Both the position numbers and the translations under genes were made by a program. From positions 1-46,162 of the forward strand of contig CAZMCT010000014.1 in NCBI GenBank assembly GCA_964564785.1: a stretch of 46,162 nucleotides of DNA, given 5' to 3'. Shown piece after piece: positions 33,030-41,677 of this stretch (position 1 is its first letter; the number at the start of each line of letters is the position of its first letter). The DNA is from CAZMCT01 sp964564785 (lineage in GTDB: Bacteria; Planctomycetota; Phycisphaerae; UBA1845; Fen-1342). The notes beneath the pieces are model-generated. The model saw nothing but the letters and a program-made list of their open reading frames with translations, ran no database searches and was not told where the DNA came from.

Positions 33030-34087
33030 CCGCCCAGCTCCGGAGTGTTCAGCGTGCGCACCGACGTCTCGATCGCGGGACGGTTGCCGGCCCGCAGCCG
33101 CACGTGCAGGCTCTGCACGAAGTATTCGTCGACCTGGACCGGATCGCCCGGGGTGGAGTACGTACCCCAGATCGAGAAGCCCAACGCGCAGTCCGGGTAG
33201 GCCACGTCCCAAGTGGGGTGCCCAGCCACCATTGCTCCGCCCGGCAGGTCCACATCGTCGTACTGGTAGCGCAGTCGAGCCGCCGCGTGGTCCGCCGTGC
33301 TGAATGTCAGGCACACCCGCACCGCCGGGCTGAGGCTCGGCAATCCCGGCAGCGCACGCTCCACCCATTGGTGCGAGGTCGACAGCCCGGTCTGCGAAAA
33401 GCTCGTGCTTCCGATCAGCGTCGCGCTGGGCAGCCCGTCGGATTGCGCCTCGCGCAGACTGACCGTCAGAATGTGCGGGTGGTCGTGGTCGCGGCGGGCC
33501 ACGAACTTCACCTTCGTGATGCGCCAGTCGAGCGCGTTCGCGGGCAGGATCGGCTTGAAGCACTGGCCGACATACAGGTCGTTCCGCACCGGCGTCTCGG
33601 CCACGTTGGTGAACGGGTTGAACGACGCCAGCTCGACCTCCGCGCTGACGTGCGGGGCGCCCGGCTCCTCGTGCGAGACGACGGTCACGTCCCAGCGCAG
33701 TTGAAACTCGTGCACGGCCGCGAGAACCTGTACCGGGCCGCCGCCGTTGTACCGTCGCTCGAGCGGATCGCCGTCCGTCCCCGACCACGAGTACTCGATC
33801 CACTCGTCCGCGCCGTCGTTGTCGCGGTCCGGAACGCTGAACGTAATCGTCCTCGCCGTCGCCGACGGCACCGCCGTCGCACACCACAGCTCGGACGTCA
33901 GCCCCCCGACCGCGCCGGCCACGGCTGCACCGTCCGGCCCCGCCGACTCCGGCAACGCGTGCGTCGCCACGACCATGGCCGACGTCAGTCCGCCCAGCAG
34001 CACCGCCCCCGCCGCGCTGCTGACCAGGAGCTCGGCCAGCGTGACCGCCCGCGCTCGGCCGCAAAACATCGCGCGATAACGAGCCAT
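33026..34087 (-). CDS. minor pseudopilin, GspJ/PilW-like
   Basis: The product is 353 residues, longer than usual for GspJ. The N-terminus has a prepilin-like motif (RARAVTLAELLVSSAAGAV; Glu at +5, with Ala instead of Gly before the cut, if cut there). A globular beta-rich part of about 300 residues follows, including DRDNDGADEWIEYSWSG, similar to GspJ/PilW proteins. It starts 2 bp after the stop of the GspH-like gene. Assignment to GspJ rests on order and N-terminus. Confidence 0.8.
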   Translation of the reverse strand: MARYRAMFCGRARAVTLAELLVSSAAGAVLLGGLTSAMVVATHALPESAGPDGAAVAGAVGGLTSELWCATAVPSATARTITFSVPDRDNDGADEWIEYSWSGTDGDPLERRYNGGGPVQVLAAVHEFQLRWDVTVVSHEEPGAPHVSAEVELASFNPFTNVAETPVRNDLYVGQCFKPILPANALDWRITKVKFVARRDHDHPHILTVSLREAQSDGLPSATLIGSTSFSQTGLSTSHQWVERALPGLPSLSPAVRVCLTFSTADHAAARLRYQYDDVDLPGGAMVAGHPTWDVAYPDCALGFSIWGTYSTPGDPVQVDEYFVQSLHVRLRAGNRPAIETSVRTLNTPELGG

Positions 34088-34089
34088 GT

Positions 34090-34650
34090 CTAGTTCACCA
34101 CCTCCGCCGTTTCCTGCGCGACCGGCTCCACCGCGTTGCCCACCGTCTCCCCGATCAGCACCTGCCCGTCCCCGCTCAGCGTGACCGTCGCGGCGAACCG
34201 CCCCCGTCCGACGACCACACTCCCCGCGTCGTCCGGTTGACCCCAGCCGTCGAACTTCACGTCGCCGTCCCCGCCGAAGCTCGCGCTCACCAGCCGCACC
34301 TGGTACGGCTCCTCTCCGAGACGAACCTCGTACGGGCTGCTCGGCGCGTCGGGGTCCGCGATTCCCGGCAGCCGATAGCTCGCGGTCGCGGTATTGAACT
34401 CCACCGTCTGACTCGTGCCTTCCAGCCGCGCCCGCTGCCGCGCCAGCTCCAGGTCATGCGTCACCCGCCACGCCGCCGCCTCCACCCTCTGCCGCGCCGC
34501 GCTGTCACCGAAACGCGGCACCGCGATTGCCGCGAGCACCGCCAGGATCGCAACCACCACCACCAGCTCCAGCAGCGAGTAACCGCGCAATTTCCGCCCG
34601 GCTCCCCCGACCCGCGCAATCCACAATCCGATCCGCTGCCCGCTCAGCAT
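34090..34650 (-). CDS. minor pseudopilin, GspH/FimT-like
   Basis: The product is about 186 residues. The prepilin motif is KLRG/YSLLELVVVVAILAVLAAIAVP, with Gly at -1 and Glu at +5. The following FGDSAARQRVEAAAWRVTHDLELARQRA is typical of GspH/FimT. Beta-rich C-terminal part. ATG at 34650 has AGAGGAA ten bases upstream; ATG at 34692 would lengthen the leader to 35 residues. It is the first gene of the four-gene minor-pilin operon and divergent from the secretin gene. Confidence 0.85.
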   Translation of the reverse strand: MLSGQRIGLWIARVGGAGRKLRGYSLLELVVVVAILAVLAAIAVPRFGDSAARQRVEAAAWRVTHDLELARQRARLEGTSQTVEFNTATASYRLPGIADPDAPSSPYEVRLGEEPYQVRLVSASFGGDGDVKFDGWGQPDDAGSVVVGRGRFAATVTLSGDGQVLIGETVGNAVEPVAQETAEVVN

Positions 34651-34897
34651 TGGGCCCGCGTTCCTCTCGACCGCAACCGGCCGCCGCCCCATGCACCGGC
34701 TGCCTGCGGCTTTGCGGCCATCGAACCCCTATTCATTCATCGACTTCGCGCTCCGGCCCGTGGATTAGCAGGGCGATCGGCCCAGGCTCGGTTTTCGGAC
34801 CTGAACTTCGGACGTGGCCCGCTCCGATGCTAGGAGCGGCCCCGGGCGGCACGGATGTCGTCTCCGCCCGGGTTCCGCGGCCCGGAGGTCCGAGTGG

Positions 34898-36802
34898 ATG
34901 CCGATCGCAGCGAGAACGCCGCTGATGAACATACATTTCAACCGCCCGCAATGCCGCGCGGGGCCGTCGCGACTGGCTTTGTGGGCCGTGCTCGCGTCCG
35001 TCGGGCTGGCCGCCGCCCGGGCACAGCAGGCACCGCCGAATTTCGCGGACGCTCTGCGGACCTTGTTGGGCCGGGCGTCCACCACCGAGAACGCGGGAGC
35101 CCCGCAGCCGCTGGACGGCGAGGCCGACGTGCAGGCGCGCGACGCGGGCCTACTCGACCTGCACGTCCGCGACACCGAGTTGGTCGTCGTGCTGGAGATG
35201 CTCAGCTACGAGTCGCGCACCAACATCGTTACGACCACGGGGGTGTCAGGGCGGGTCTCGGCCAATCTGTACGGCGTCACACTCGAGCAGGCTTTGCAGG
35301 CGCTGCTCCTGCCGAACCAGTACGTGTACCACAGGTCGGGGAACACCGTCTTCGTGGGCAAGCCCGAAGAGCTGGCGGCCTTCCGGCCGTCGCCGCAGAC
35401 CCGCGTGTTCCGCCTCCGTTACATCGGCCCGGACGAAGCGGCCAAGGCCATCGAGCCTCTGCTGGGGGAGAAGCCCGACATCGTGCGGGGCGGCGAGAGC
35501 TCGACCGCCGGCACCAGCGGAACCAAGGGTGACGCGCAGACCCCGATGGGAGCGACCTCGCCCGATTACCTGATCGTCACGGCCCAGCCGGACCAGCTTG
35601 AGGCGGCCGCCCGGCTGCTCACGGAGATCGACCGCCGCCCGGAGCAGGTGCTCATCGAGTCGACGGTGCTGCGGGCGACGCTGAATGAAACGAACCAGTT
35701 GGGAATCGACTTCACGATCCTGGGCGGGGTTGATTTCGAGAACGTCAACAGCCTCAGCAATGCCTCGTCGGACCTGACAACCGGTCCGCTGCCGCCTGAG
35801 TTCTTCCAGGAAACGACCATGAACGTGAACACCAATTTCGCCGCCAACGTGCAGGGCGGCGGGTTCACGTTCGGCATCATCAACAACGGTGTGGCCGCCT
35901 TCGTGCGGGCGCTCGAGGAAGTCACCGACGTCTCCGTCGTCGCCAACCCGAAGATCGTCGCCCTCAACAAGCAGGAGGCCGAGGTGATCGTCGGCCGGCG
36001 CGACGGCTACCTCACCACGACCGTCACCGAGACCGCCGCGATTCAGACGGTCGATTTCCTCGAGACCGGCACGCAGATCCGCTTTCGCCCGCTGGTGAAC
36101 CCCGACCGCACCGTGCGCCTCTCGGTGCATCCCAAGGACAGCAACGGCGGCCTCACGGCCGCCAACCTGCCGTTCGAAGAGACCACCGAGGCCCATGCCG
36201 ACATCCTGGTCGACGACGGCGACACGGTGCTGATTGGCGGGCTGTTCCGGGAGCGCACCTTGCACAGCCGCAGTCAGATCCCCGGCCTGGGCGACGTGCC
36301 CGGCTTGGGCCTGCTGTTCGGCAGCCAAAGCGACCAGACCATCCGCGAGGAGGTCATCATCCTGCTGACCGTGCACGTGCTGCAAGACTCGCCCGCCGAG
36401 CAGGTCACGTATCAGGGGCTGCTCGAGGATGTGGAGCGGGTCCGGGTCGGCAGCCGCCGCGGACTTCTCGGGACCGGCCGCGAGCGCCTCGCGCAAGCCT
36501 TCTATGCCGAAGCCCTGCGGCAGCTCGAGGCCGGCCATAACGCCCTCGCGCTGCTCAACCTCCGCATGGCCCTGCACAACCAGCCGCGGCTCCTGCCCGC
36601 CTTCAGGCTCAAGGAGGATCTGATCGGCAAGCGGATGTGGGACGAAGACGGCGCGCGCATGCGCACGTTCGTCTGGGACCTGCTCGGCGTGCCGCCAGCC
36701 ACGGATGACCCGTCTGCCAGCCGCATGTTCGGCCGCCCCCGCGCGGCCCCCCGGACGGTGGAGCCCGACGACAACCATGAAGACCAGGACCGCGATGATT
36801 GA
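34898..36802 (+). CDS. gspD: secretin, outer-membrane channel of T2SS/T4P type
   Basis: The product is about 634 residues. ATG at 34898 is preceded by GGAGG at nine bases and gives a signal peptide ending AAARAQ; ATG at 34925 is an alternative. N-domains (about 110-260: LDLHVRDTELVVVLEMLS, VTLEQALQALLLPNQYVYH, RVFRLRYIGPDEAAKAIEPLL) lead to a secretin core (about 280-530) with VLIESTVLRATLNETNQLGID, VANPKIVALNKQEAEVIVG, DGDTVLIGGLFRER and VPGLGLLFGS. A C-terminal helical extension of about 100 residues is unusual. It multimerises in the outer membrane as the exit pore. It is co-transcribed with the TPR lipoprotein, overlapping it by 8 bp. Confidence 0.92.
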   Translation: MPIAARTPLMNIHFNRPQCRAGPSRLALWAVLASVGLAAARAQQAPPNFADALRTLLGRASTTENAGAPQPLDGEADVQARDAGLLDLHVRDTELVVVLEMLSYESRTNIVTTTGVSGRVSANLYGVTLEQALQALLLPNQYVYHRSGNTVFVGKPEELAAFRPSPQTRVFRLRYIGPDEAAKAIEPLLGEKPDIVRGGESSTAGTSGTKGDAQTPMGATSPDYLIVTAQPDQLEAAARLLTEIDRRPEQVLIESTVLRATLNETNQLGIDFTILGGVDFENVNSLSNASSDLTTGPLPPEFFQETTMNVNTNFAANVQGGGFTFGIINNGVAAFVRALEEVTDVSVVANPKIVALNKQEAEVIVGRRDGYLTTTVTETAAIQTVDFLETGTQIRFRPLVNPDRTVRLSVHPKDSNGGLTAANLPFEETTEAHADILVDDGDTVLIGGLFRERTLHSRSQIPGLGDVPGLGLLFGSQSDQTIREEVIILLTVHVLQDSPAEQVTYQGLLEDVERVRVGSRRGLLGTGRERLAQAFYAEALRQLEAGHNALALLNLRMALHNQPRLLPAFRLKEDLIGKRMWDEDGARMRTFVWDLLGVPPATDDPSASRMFGRPRAAPRTVEPDDNHEDQDRDD

Positions 36803-37901
36803 GCGCTTACACCGCGCGCGAATACCCGTCAGGACCGCCGTGACCCGCCGCGTTCTGCCGCCCGCGGTCGCGATTTCGCTCCTGATGGGCTGCCAGGGAC
36901 CGACCCCCACCGCCCGCGAGCAGGCCAATCGCAACTGGAACCTGGCCCGCGCCGAGGTGAAGGCGCGACTCGCCGCCGACCAGCTCGCTGTCGGCAACGT
37001 GGCCGGCGCGGCCGCCGAGCTGGCCGAGGCCGACCGCCTCTGCCCCGATCTTCCAGGCCTTCTCCCGCTGCGCGCCCGCGTGTGGCTGGCCGCGGGCCGC
37101 GTCGAGGACGCGGCCGAACTGCTCGCCGAGGCCACCGCACGCCCCGACGCCTCCGCCGAGCTGCACTACCTGCTGGGCGTCGCGCAACAGCAGCAGCAGC
37201 AATGGGACGCCGCCCGCGCGAGCTTCGGCCGGGCTGCCGAGCTCGACCCCTCCCAACTGACCTACGTGACCGCCACTACCCAGGCGTGGCTTCAGCTCGG
37301 CCAGCCCGACGTGGCGCTCAACTGGCTGACCCGGTACGAATCGCGGTTTGGCTGGACGGCCGGTTACTACGCCGCCGTCGCGGAGTGCTACGAACAGACC
37401 GGCGACTGGCCGGCCGCCGCCAACGCCTGGCGGCGCGTGCTCGCCGTCCCCGGTGCCGGGCCGGACCTCCGCGAGCGGCTGGCGATCGCGCTTTACCGGG
37501 CTGACCGCTGGACGGAGGCTGCCGACGTGCTCCACGAGCTCCTGAGCGATTCAACCGCTGAACACACCGTCGGAATGCGCCTGCTCCTGGCCGATTGCCA
37601 CCTCGCGCTCGGCCGCGTCGCGGAGGCCATGACGGAGCTGAACGGCGTACTGCGGACCGATCCACTACACGCGGGAGCCCTGTGCCTGTTGGCCCGCTGT
37701 CAGGCCGAGTCCGGCCGTCTCGAGCTGGCCGTGCAAACCGCCCGTCAGGCCGCCGCGGCCACGCCCCAGGACACCGCGACGCTCGAACTGCTCGCCGCGC
37801 TCGCCTGGCGCGCCGGCTACCGCGACGTGGCCCGGGACGCCGCGCGGCAGCTCCAAGCGCTCGAGCCGGGAAATGCCGTCGCGGCTCGCATCCGCTCGTA
37901 A
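36795..37901 (+). CDS. TPR-repeat lipoprotein
   Basis: The product is about 368 residues. The signal ends in the lipobox LLMGC. The mature protein is a series of tetratricopeptide repeats (for example AELHYLLGVAQQQQQQWDAARASFGRAAELDPS, here given in two parts of one repeat: AELHYLLGVAQQ and WDAARASFGRAAELDP). It probably acts as a pilotin-like or assembly factor for the secretin, as PilF/PilW-type TPR lipoproteins do (inference from the neighbour). The start at 36795 overlaps the secretin stop and has AGGA five bases upstream; ATG at 36777 is an alternative. A run of six Gln codons lies near residue 133. Confidence 0.85.
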   Translation: MIERLHRARIPVRTAVTRRVLPPAVAISLLMGCQGPTPTAREQANRNWNLARAEVKARLAADQLAVGNVAGAAAELAEADRLCPDLPGLLPLRARVWLAAGRVEDAAELLAEATARPDASAELHYLLGVAQQQQQQWDAARASFGRAAELDPSQLTYVTATTQAWLQLGQPDVALNWLTRYESRFGWTAGYYAAVAECYEQTGDWPAAANAWRRVLAVPGAGPDLRERLAIALYRADRWTEAADVLHELLSDSTAEHTVGMRLLLADCHLALGRVAEAMTELNGVLRTDPLHAGALCLLARCQAESGRLELAVQTARQAAAATPQDTATLELLAALAWRAGYRDVARDAARQLQALEPGNAVAARIRS

Positions 37902-38007
37902 CGCGACGCTGGGCACCTCGGCGCGGGGCAGCCTGCCGCCGTCCCCGCAGCCCCCACGCCCACCGCCTGCGACGAGCGTGACAGGAATCCCACGCACCGC
38001 ACAAGGG

Positions 38008-38037
38008 GGCGGAGGCGATCCCCGAAGCGCCTCCGCC
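38008..38037. terminator. bidirectional terminator between convergent operons
   Basis: GGCGGAGGCG (38008-38017) and CGCCTCCGCC (38028-38037) form a perfect ten-base-pair stem with a ten-base loop. It lies between the end of the TPR gene and the end of the major pseudopilin gene. There is no clear U tract on either side. Confidence 0.6.
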
Positions 38038-38085
38038 GCACAAACACCCCCGCCTGCCGTCCCGCCGTGGCGGGCCTGATCAGTA

Positions 38086-38580
38086 TCAGTACTCGTTGTA
38101 CGGCTTCTCCTGCTCGTCCTTGTCGTCCGTGTTGGCGCGAAACTCGCCCGTGGTCGTGTTGTACACCCACCCCTCGCCGCTCGTCTCGTTCACCGTCACC
38201 GGCGTCGTGCCCGACACCAGCACCTCGTCCGCCTTCGCGCCGGTGGCGTTCGGCCCCACGGGGCAGGCCGGAAACGTGAGCAGGTACGGCCCATAGATCG
38301 CCGTGGCGGTTTTCGTCGCCGACGTGGTCCCGTTGATGTCCGTGTACATCGTGAGCTGGTCCACGATCGAGTCGGGGTACTTGCTGTTGTGCTCGGCGTG
38401 GTACACGGAAATCGCGTTGCGGATCGTTGTCAGGTTCGCACGTAGGGCCGACTGGCTCGCGCCTGAAGCCCCCCGGCTCAATCGTGGAATTGCGATCGCG
38501 GCCAAGATGCCGATGATCACAATCACGACCACCAGCTCGACCAGCGAGAAGGCCGACTTCCGATGTGTGCGGGGCAACAT
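38086..38580 (-). CDS. gspG: major pseudopilin, GspG-like
   Basis: The product is about 164 residues. Motif RKSA/FSLVELVVVIVIIGILAAIAIP has Glu at +5 and the long hydrophobic helix of GspG/PilA, with Ala in place of the usual Gly before the cut site. The body is short and beta-rich with NTTTGEFRANTDDKDE near the end, which may be the calcium site of GspG. AGAGGAG lies eight bases before ATG. It is separated by 185 bp from the GspC/PilP-like gene, so it probably has its own promoter to give the high level a major subunit needs. Confidence 0.88.
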   Translation of the reverse strand: MLPRTHRKSAFSLVELVVVIVIIGILAAIAIPRLSRGASGASQSALRANLTTIRNAISVYHAEHNSKYPDSIVDQLTMYTDINGTTSATKTATAIYGPYLLTFPACPVGPNATGAKADEVLVSGTTPVTVNETSGEGWVYNTTTGEFRANTDDKDEQEKPYNEY

Positions 38581-38765
38581 GAGCTGAACTCCTCTTCGCC
38601 TATCGACAGGCGGACCGGGCCCGACGGAGTACCCGGTCTCCTGAGTGAGCATCGGCCTTTGCGGCCCCGAGGTTCAGTAGTGCCCGACACCGCGCTCCCC
38701 TCGGCTCGACGAGTCTTACGGGACGGTCCCAACCGGGGCGGTGGGGCGCGCAGTCCGATTCTTCG

Positions 38766-39299
38766 CTAACGCGGAGATTCCGGCGCAGCCCGGGGCCGGA
38801 TCTCCAGCGTCACCTCCCGGCCGGTGCTGCGCTCCACGAACACGGCCCGGTCCCGCGCGACCGTTATCAGAACGTGTCCGTCCAATTCGGCCCGCAGGGG
38901 CACGACCTGCGCGCCCACCACCGCAACCGGATTGGGGCCCAACATCACACCGACCAGGTGGTGCGTCTCCTCGAACGGGGGCGGCAACGCCTCGCCGACC
39001 GCCACCTGCGGCGGGTCCGGCTGGGCCTGCGCTTTCAGTTCGGCCGCGGCCTGCGCGGTGGGCACGAACAGGTCCCGCGGTAGCGCCGCAAGTTCGTTCA
39101 GCACCGACTCATAGCTCGGACCCGTCAGCCGGGCCTCGAGCTCGGCCGTGTCGCTCCAGACCGGCGGCGCGGCCTGCGTCGCAGGCACGGCCGCAGCGAC
39201 CGGACGCGGCCCCCCGCGTGTCAGGCGATCCGCCAGCAGGACCACCAGCCCCACGAGCAGCGCCCCGATCAGCAATCGCATGCGCCGCGTCGATTTCAT
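38766..39299 (-). CDS. GspC/PilP-like inner-membrane protein
   Basis: The product is about 177 residues. One N-terminal membrane helix (MRLLIGALLVGLVVLLA) and a Pro/Ala-rich linker precede a small beta domain (about 110-170): HHLVGVMLGPNPVAVVGAQVVPLRAELDGHVLITV, here two parts, HHLVGVMLGPNPVAVVG and VPLRAELDGHVLITV. This resembles the homology-region domain of GspC/PilP, which docks on the secretin. The ATG overlaps the stop of the PilO-like gene. Sequence similarity is weak, and the call leans on gene order M-N-O-P. Confidence 0.75.
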   Translation of the reverse strand: MKSTRRMRLLIGALLVGLVVLLADRLTRGGPRPVAAAVPATQAAPPVWSDTAELEARLTGPSYESVLNELAALPRDLFVPTAQAAAELKAQAQPDPPQVAVGEALPPPFEETHHLVGVMLGPNPVAVVGAQVVPLRAELDGHVLITVARDRAVFVERSTGREVTLEIRPRAAPESPR

Positions 39300-39880
39300 C
39301 GCTTGATCCCTGCGTCCGCGGCCGGCTCGTTCGGCAGGAAGTAGAGCCGGACGCTCCAGGCCAGTTCGCACACCGCGTCTGGGGCGGACGCGGCCCGCGT
39401 GATCGTGCAGTGCCGGAGCGTCTGGTACGGGTTTTCCTGGGCAAACAGGTCGAGGAACCGCACGAAATCGCTGCTCCGCCCGCGCCCCGTGACCTGGATG
39501 TCGCTCACCTCGTAGGGCCCCTCGGCACCCACCGGCTGCGGCGTGACGCTCACCAACTCGAGCTCGGCGGCGCGGGCCACGTCGGTCATGTTCTGAAGCA
39601 GTTGCGAGATCGCCGCCGTGCGCGGCACCTGCGCGCTCTGCGCATCGAGTGCCGCCGCAACCCGCACGAATCCACCCTCGAGCTGCTCGAGCGCCGCCAA
39701 GTCCTGCCGCAGCCCTGCCTCCGCCAAGCGCTGCCGCTGCACAACTTCACCGAACCCCCCCCACGTCCGCTGCCAGGGCAGCACGATCAGCACCCCCGCC
39801 GCGATTCCCAGCGCCAACACGCCCAGCGCCCCGACCACATCCACATCATGAACCGTCACCGGCCGCCGGCAGAGAATCAT
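39296..39880 (-). CDS. pilO: PilO/GspM-like alignment-complex protein
   Basis: The product is about 194 residues. One membrane helix (DVVGALGVLALGIAAGVLIVL) is followed by a coiled coil (about 45-85) and a ferredoxin-like domain with ELVSVTPQPVGAEGPYEV and RGRSSDFVRFLDLF, as in PilO. It pairs with PilN in the inner membrane. AGAGGAG lies five bases before ATG, and the ATG overlaps the pilN stop. Confidence 0.82.
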   Translation of the reverse strand: MILCRRPVTVHDVDVVGALGVLALGIAAGVLIVLPWQRTWGGFGEVVQRQRLAEAGLRQDLAALEQLEGGFVRVAAALDAQSAQVPRTAAISQLLQNMTDVARAAELELVSVTPQPVGAEGPYEVSDIQVTGRGRSSDFVRFLDLFAQENPYQTLRHCTITRAASAPDAVCELAWSVRLYFLPNEPAADAGIKR

Positions 39881-40509
39881 GGCCGCTCCTCTTTCGTCCG
39901 GCACGCCAACTCGAACCCCACCGCCGTGCCCTGTCCGACCGGCTCGGCCGTGGCCCGGACCAGCTCGACTTTCACCCACCCCGGCAGGTCCTGTAGTCGC
40001 GTCAGGAACTGAATCAGCTCGGCGTGATCCATCGCGTAACCTTGCAGCCGCACGTCCTGCACGCCCTCCGCCATCGTCTCCGTCGGGCGGCTGGCGGCGC
40101 CGCCCTTCGCCGCCGGCGCCCGCCGATCGCCCGCTGCGACGCCGGGCGGGTTGATGGTGAGACTGGTCAGGAACACCCCGGCCGGCGCGGCGCGCGTCAG
40201 CGCCACCAGCCGTCCGGGCCACGGTTGGCTGCGGCGAACGCCGGTCACCGACTCGAGCCGGGCCAGCAGCGCCGCGCGGCGCGTGGCGAGGGCCGCCAGC
40301 CGCTGCTGCACCTCGGCGCGGTGCCGGTCCAATCGCTCGACGGCCCGCATGCGCCGATCGAGTGCCGCCTGAGCGGTGTGCTCCACCGCCCACGCCGCGC
40401 CCCCCAGCAACGCCAGCACGCCGCAGACGGTCAGCCACACCTGGCGGCGGCGCTGGCGGGCGCGCCGCTCGAGCTGAGCCAACGGTACCAGATTCACGCC
40501 GCAATTCAT
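39877..40509 (-). CDS. pilN: PilN-like alignment-complex protein
   Basis: The product is about 210 residues. The N-terminal NCGVNLVPLAQLERRARQRR matches the PilN segment that binds PilM (consensus INLLP). One membrane helix (about 25-43), a coiled coil (about 48-90) and a ferredoxin-like domain (AAPAGVFLTSLTINPPGV, DVRLQGYAMDHAELIQFLTRL) follow. It forms the inner-membrane platform with PilM and PilO. The ATG overlaps the pilM stop. Confidence 0.85.
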   Translation of the reverse strand: MNCGVNLVPLAQLERRARQRRRQVWLTVCGVLALLGGAAWAVEHTAQAALDRRMRAVERLDRHRAEVQQRLAALATRRAALLARLESVTGVRRSQPWPGRLVALTRAAPAGVFLTSLTINPPGVAAGDRRAPAAKGGAASRPTETMAEGVQDVRLQGYAMDHAELIQFLTRLQDLPGWVKVELVRATAEPVGQGTAVGFELACRTKEERP

Positions 40510-41591
40510 GCCGCCTCCAGGTCCAGCAACGCCGTTCCGAGCGCCGCCGCATCGCCCGGATCGGCCTCGAAACCCCCGGCCTCCCCCCGCGGTTCCAGCA
40601 CCGACACGGGCACATCCAGCTCGCGACTCAGCAGCGCGGGCAAACCCCCGAGCCGAGCGCCCCCGCCCGCCAGCAGCAGTCCGCGCACGGTCGCCTCGGG
40701 CAGACTCTGCATCACGTACGAGAAACACCGGCCCGTTTCGTGCGCGAGGGTCAGGAGCGAGTCGCGCAGCGCGCTCGTCACCGCGGCCGGCAGGTCGCTC
40801 GTCACCGTCGGCCCATCGCTCGACCGCCGGGTACCCGGGCCGCGCACGGCCGGGTTCACGCCGTGCGCGCGCATCAGCCGTTCGGCCAGCGCCGGCGGGA
40901 CGTCGAACGCCTCCGACACCTGCCGCGTCCAGTCGCGCGTTGCCACGGACAGTGTGCGGATGTAGGTCGGCGTGCGGCCCACCACCACCGTAAGCGTCGA
41001 GTGCCGCAAGCCCAGGTCCAGCACGCCCCACAACTCGCCGGGCGCCGGCTCCCACAGCCACGTGCCCACCCGCACCAGTGCGCAGGGCGCCGCTTCGATT
41101 CGACGCAGGATCAGACCGTGTTCTTCCAGGTAACGGCACCACTCGAGCGCGGTCGCCGCCGGGATCGCGGCCGCCACCACGTTCGGCGCCGCCCCGCTCC
41201 CCGGCGGCAACCGCCAGTGCCGCACCTCCAGCGAATCCTCCGACTCCCGACTCTCGCGCGCCACTTCCCACCGCAACGCCTGCGCCAGCCGCTCCGGCGA
41301 CTGCCGCAACACCGCCTCCGGCAAGCGCAGCGGATAAAACCGCACTTCCGGCGCCGACAGCACCAGCGCCACATCGCGACCGCTGAAGCGCCCCTGTCCG
41401 ACCAGCCGCGCCAGTTGCCGCGGGTCGATGCTCGGGCTGCCCGCCTGGCCGACCGCCCCCGTCCGCTCAACGCTCAGGCGGTCGCAGAGCTGCGCACCCG
41501 CGCCCCGCCGGCGAAGCTGGCACGCCCGGACGCCGGCCGCACCGACGTCAAACGCGATTGCCGATCGTCGCGCTCGCAGCCAGTCCTTCAC
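40506..41591 (-). CDS. pilM: PilM-like actin-fold ATPase-like protein
   Basis: The product is about 361 residues, cytoplasmic. It has the FtsA/PilM actin-like fold: AIAFDVGAAGVRACQLRRRG (phosphate 1), GVLDLGLRHSTLTVVVG (phosphate 2) and LLLAGGGARLGGLPALLS (adenosine). It recruits PilN and links the platform to the ATPase. GTG at 41591 is chosen, because the preceding 24 codons look non-coding and GAGG lies eight bases upstream; ATG at 41663 is the alternative. It is 86 bp after the gspF gene. Confidence 0.88.
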   Translation of the reverse strand: MKDWLRARRSAIAFDVGAAGVRACQLRRRGAGAQLCDRLSVERTGAVGQAGSPSIDPRQLARLVGQGRFSGRDVALVLSAPEVRFYPLRLPEAVLRQSPERLAQALRWEVARESRESEDSLEVRHWRLPPGSGAAPNVVAAAIPAATALEWCRYLEEHGLILRRIEAAPCALVRVGTWLWEPAPGELWGVLDLGLRHSTLTVVVGRTPTYIRTLSVATRDWTRQVSEAFDVPPALAERLMRAHGVNPAVRGPGTRRSSDGPTVTSDLPAAVTSALRDSLLTLAHETGRCFSYVMQSLPEATVRGLLLAGGGARLGGLPALLSRELDVPVSVLEPRGEAGGFEADPGDAAALGTALLDLEAA

Positions 41592-41677
41592 GTTTGCACC
41601 CTCGGCCGGCGCGCGGCCGCGTGCCGGCGTCCGGCCGCCCTGCTCGTCGTGTCCTCCACGCACCGCATCGCGCGCCC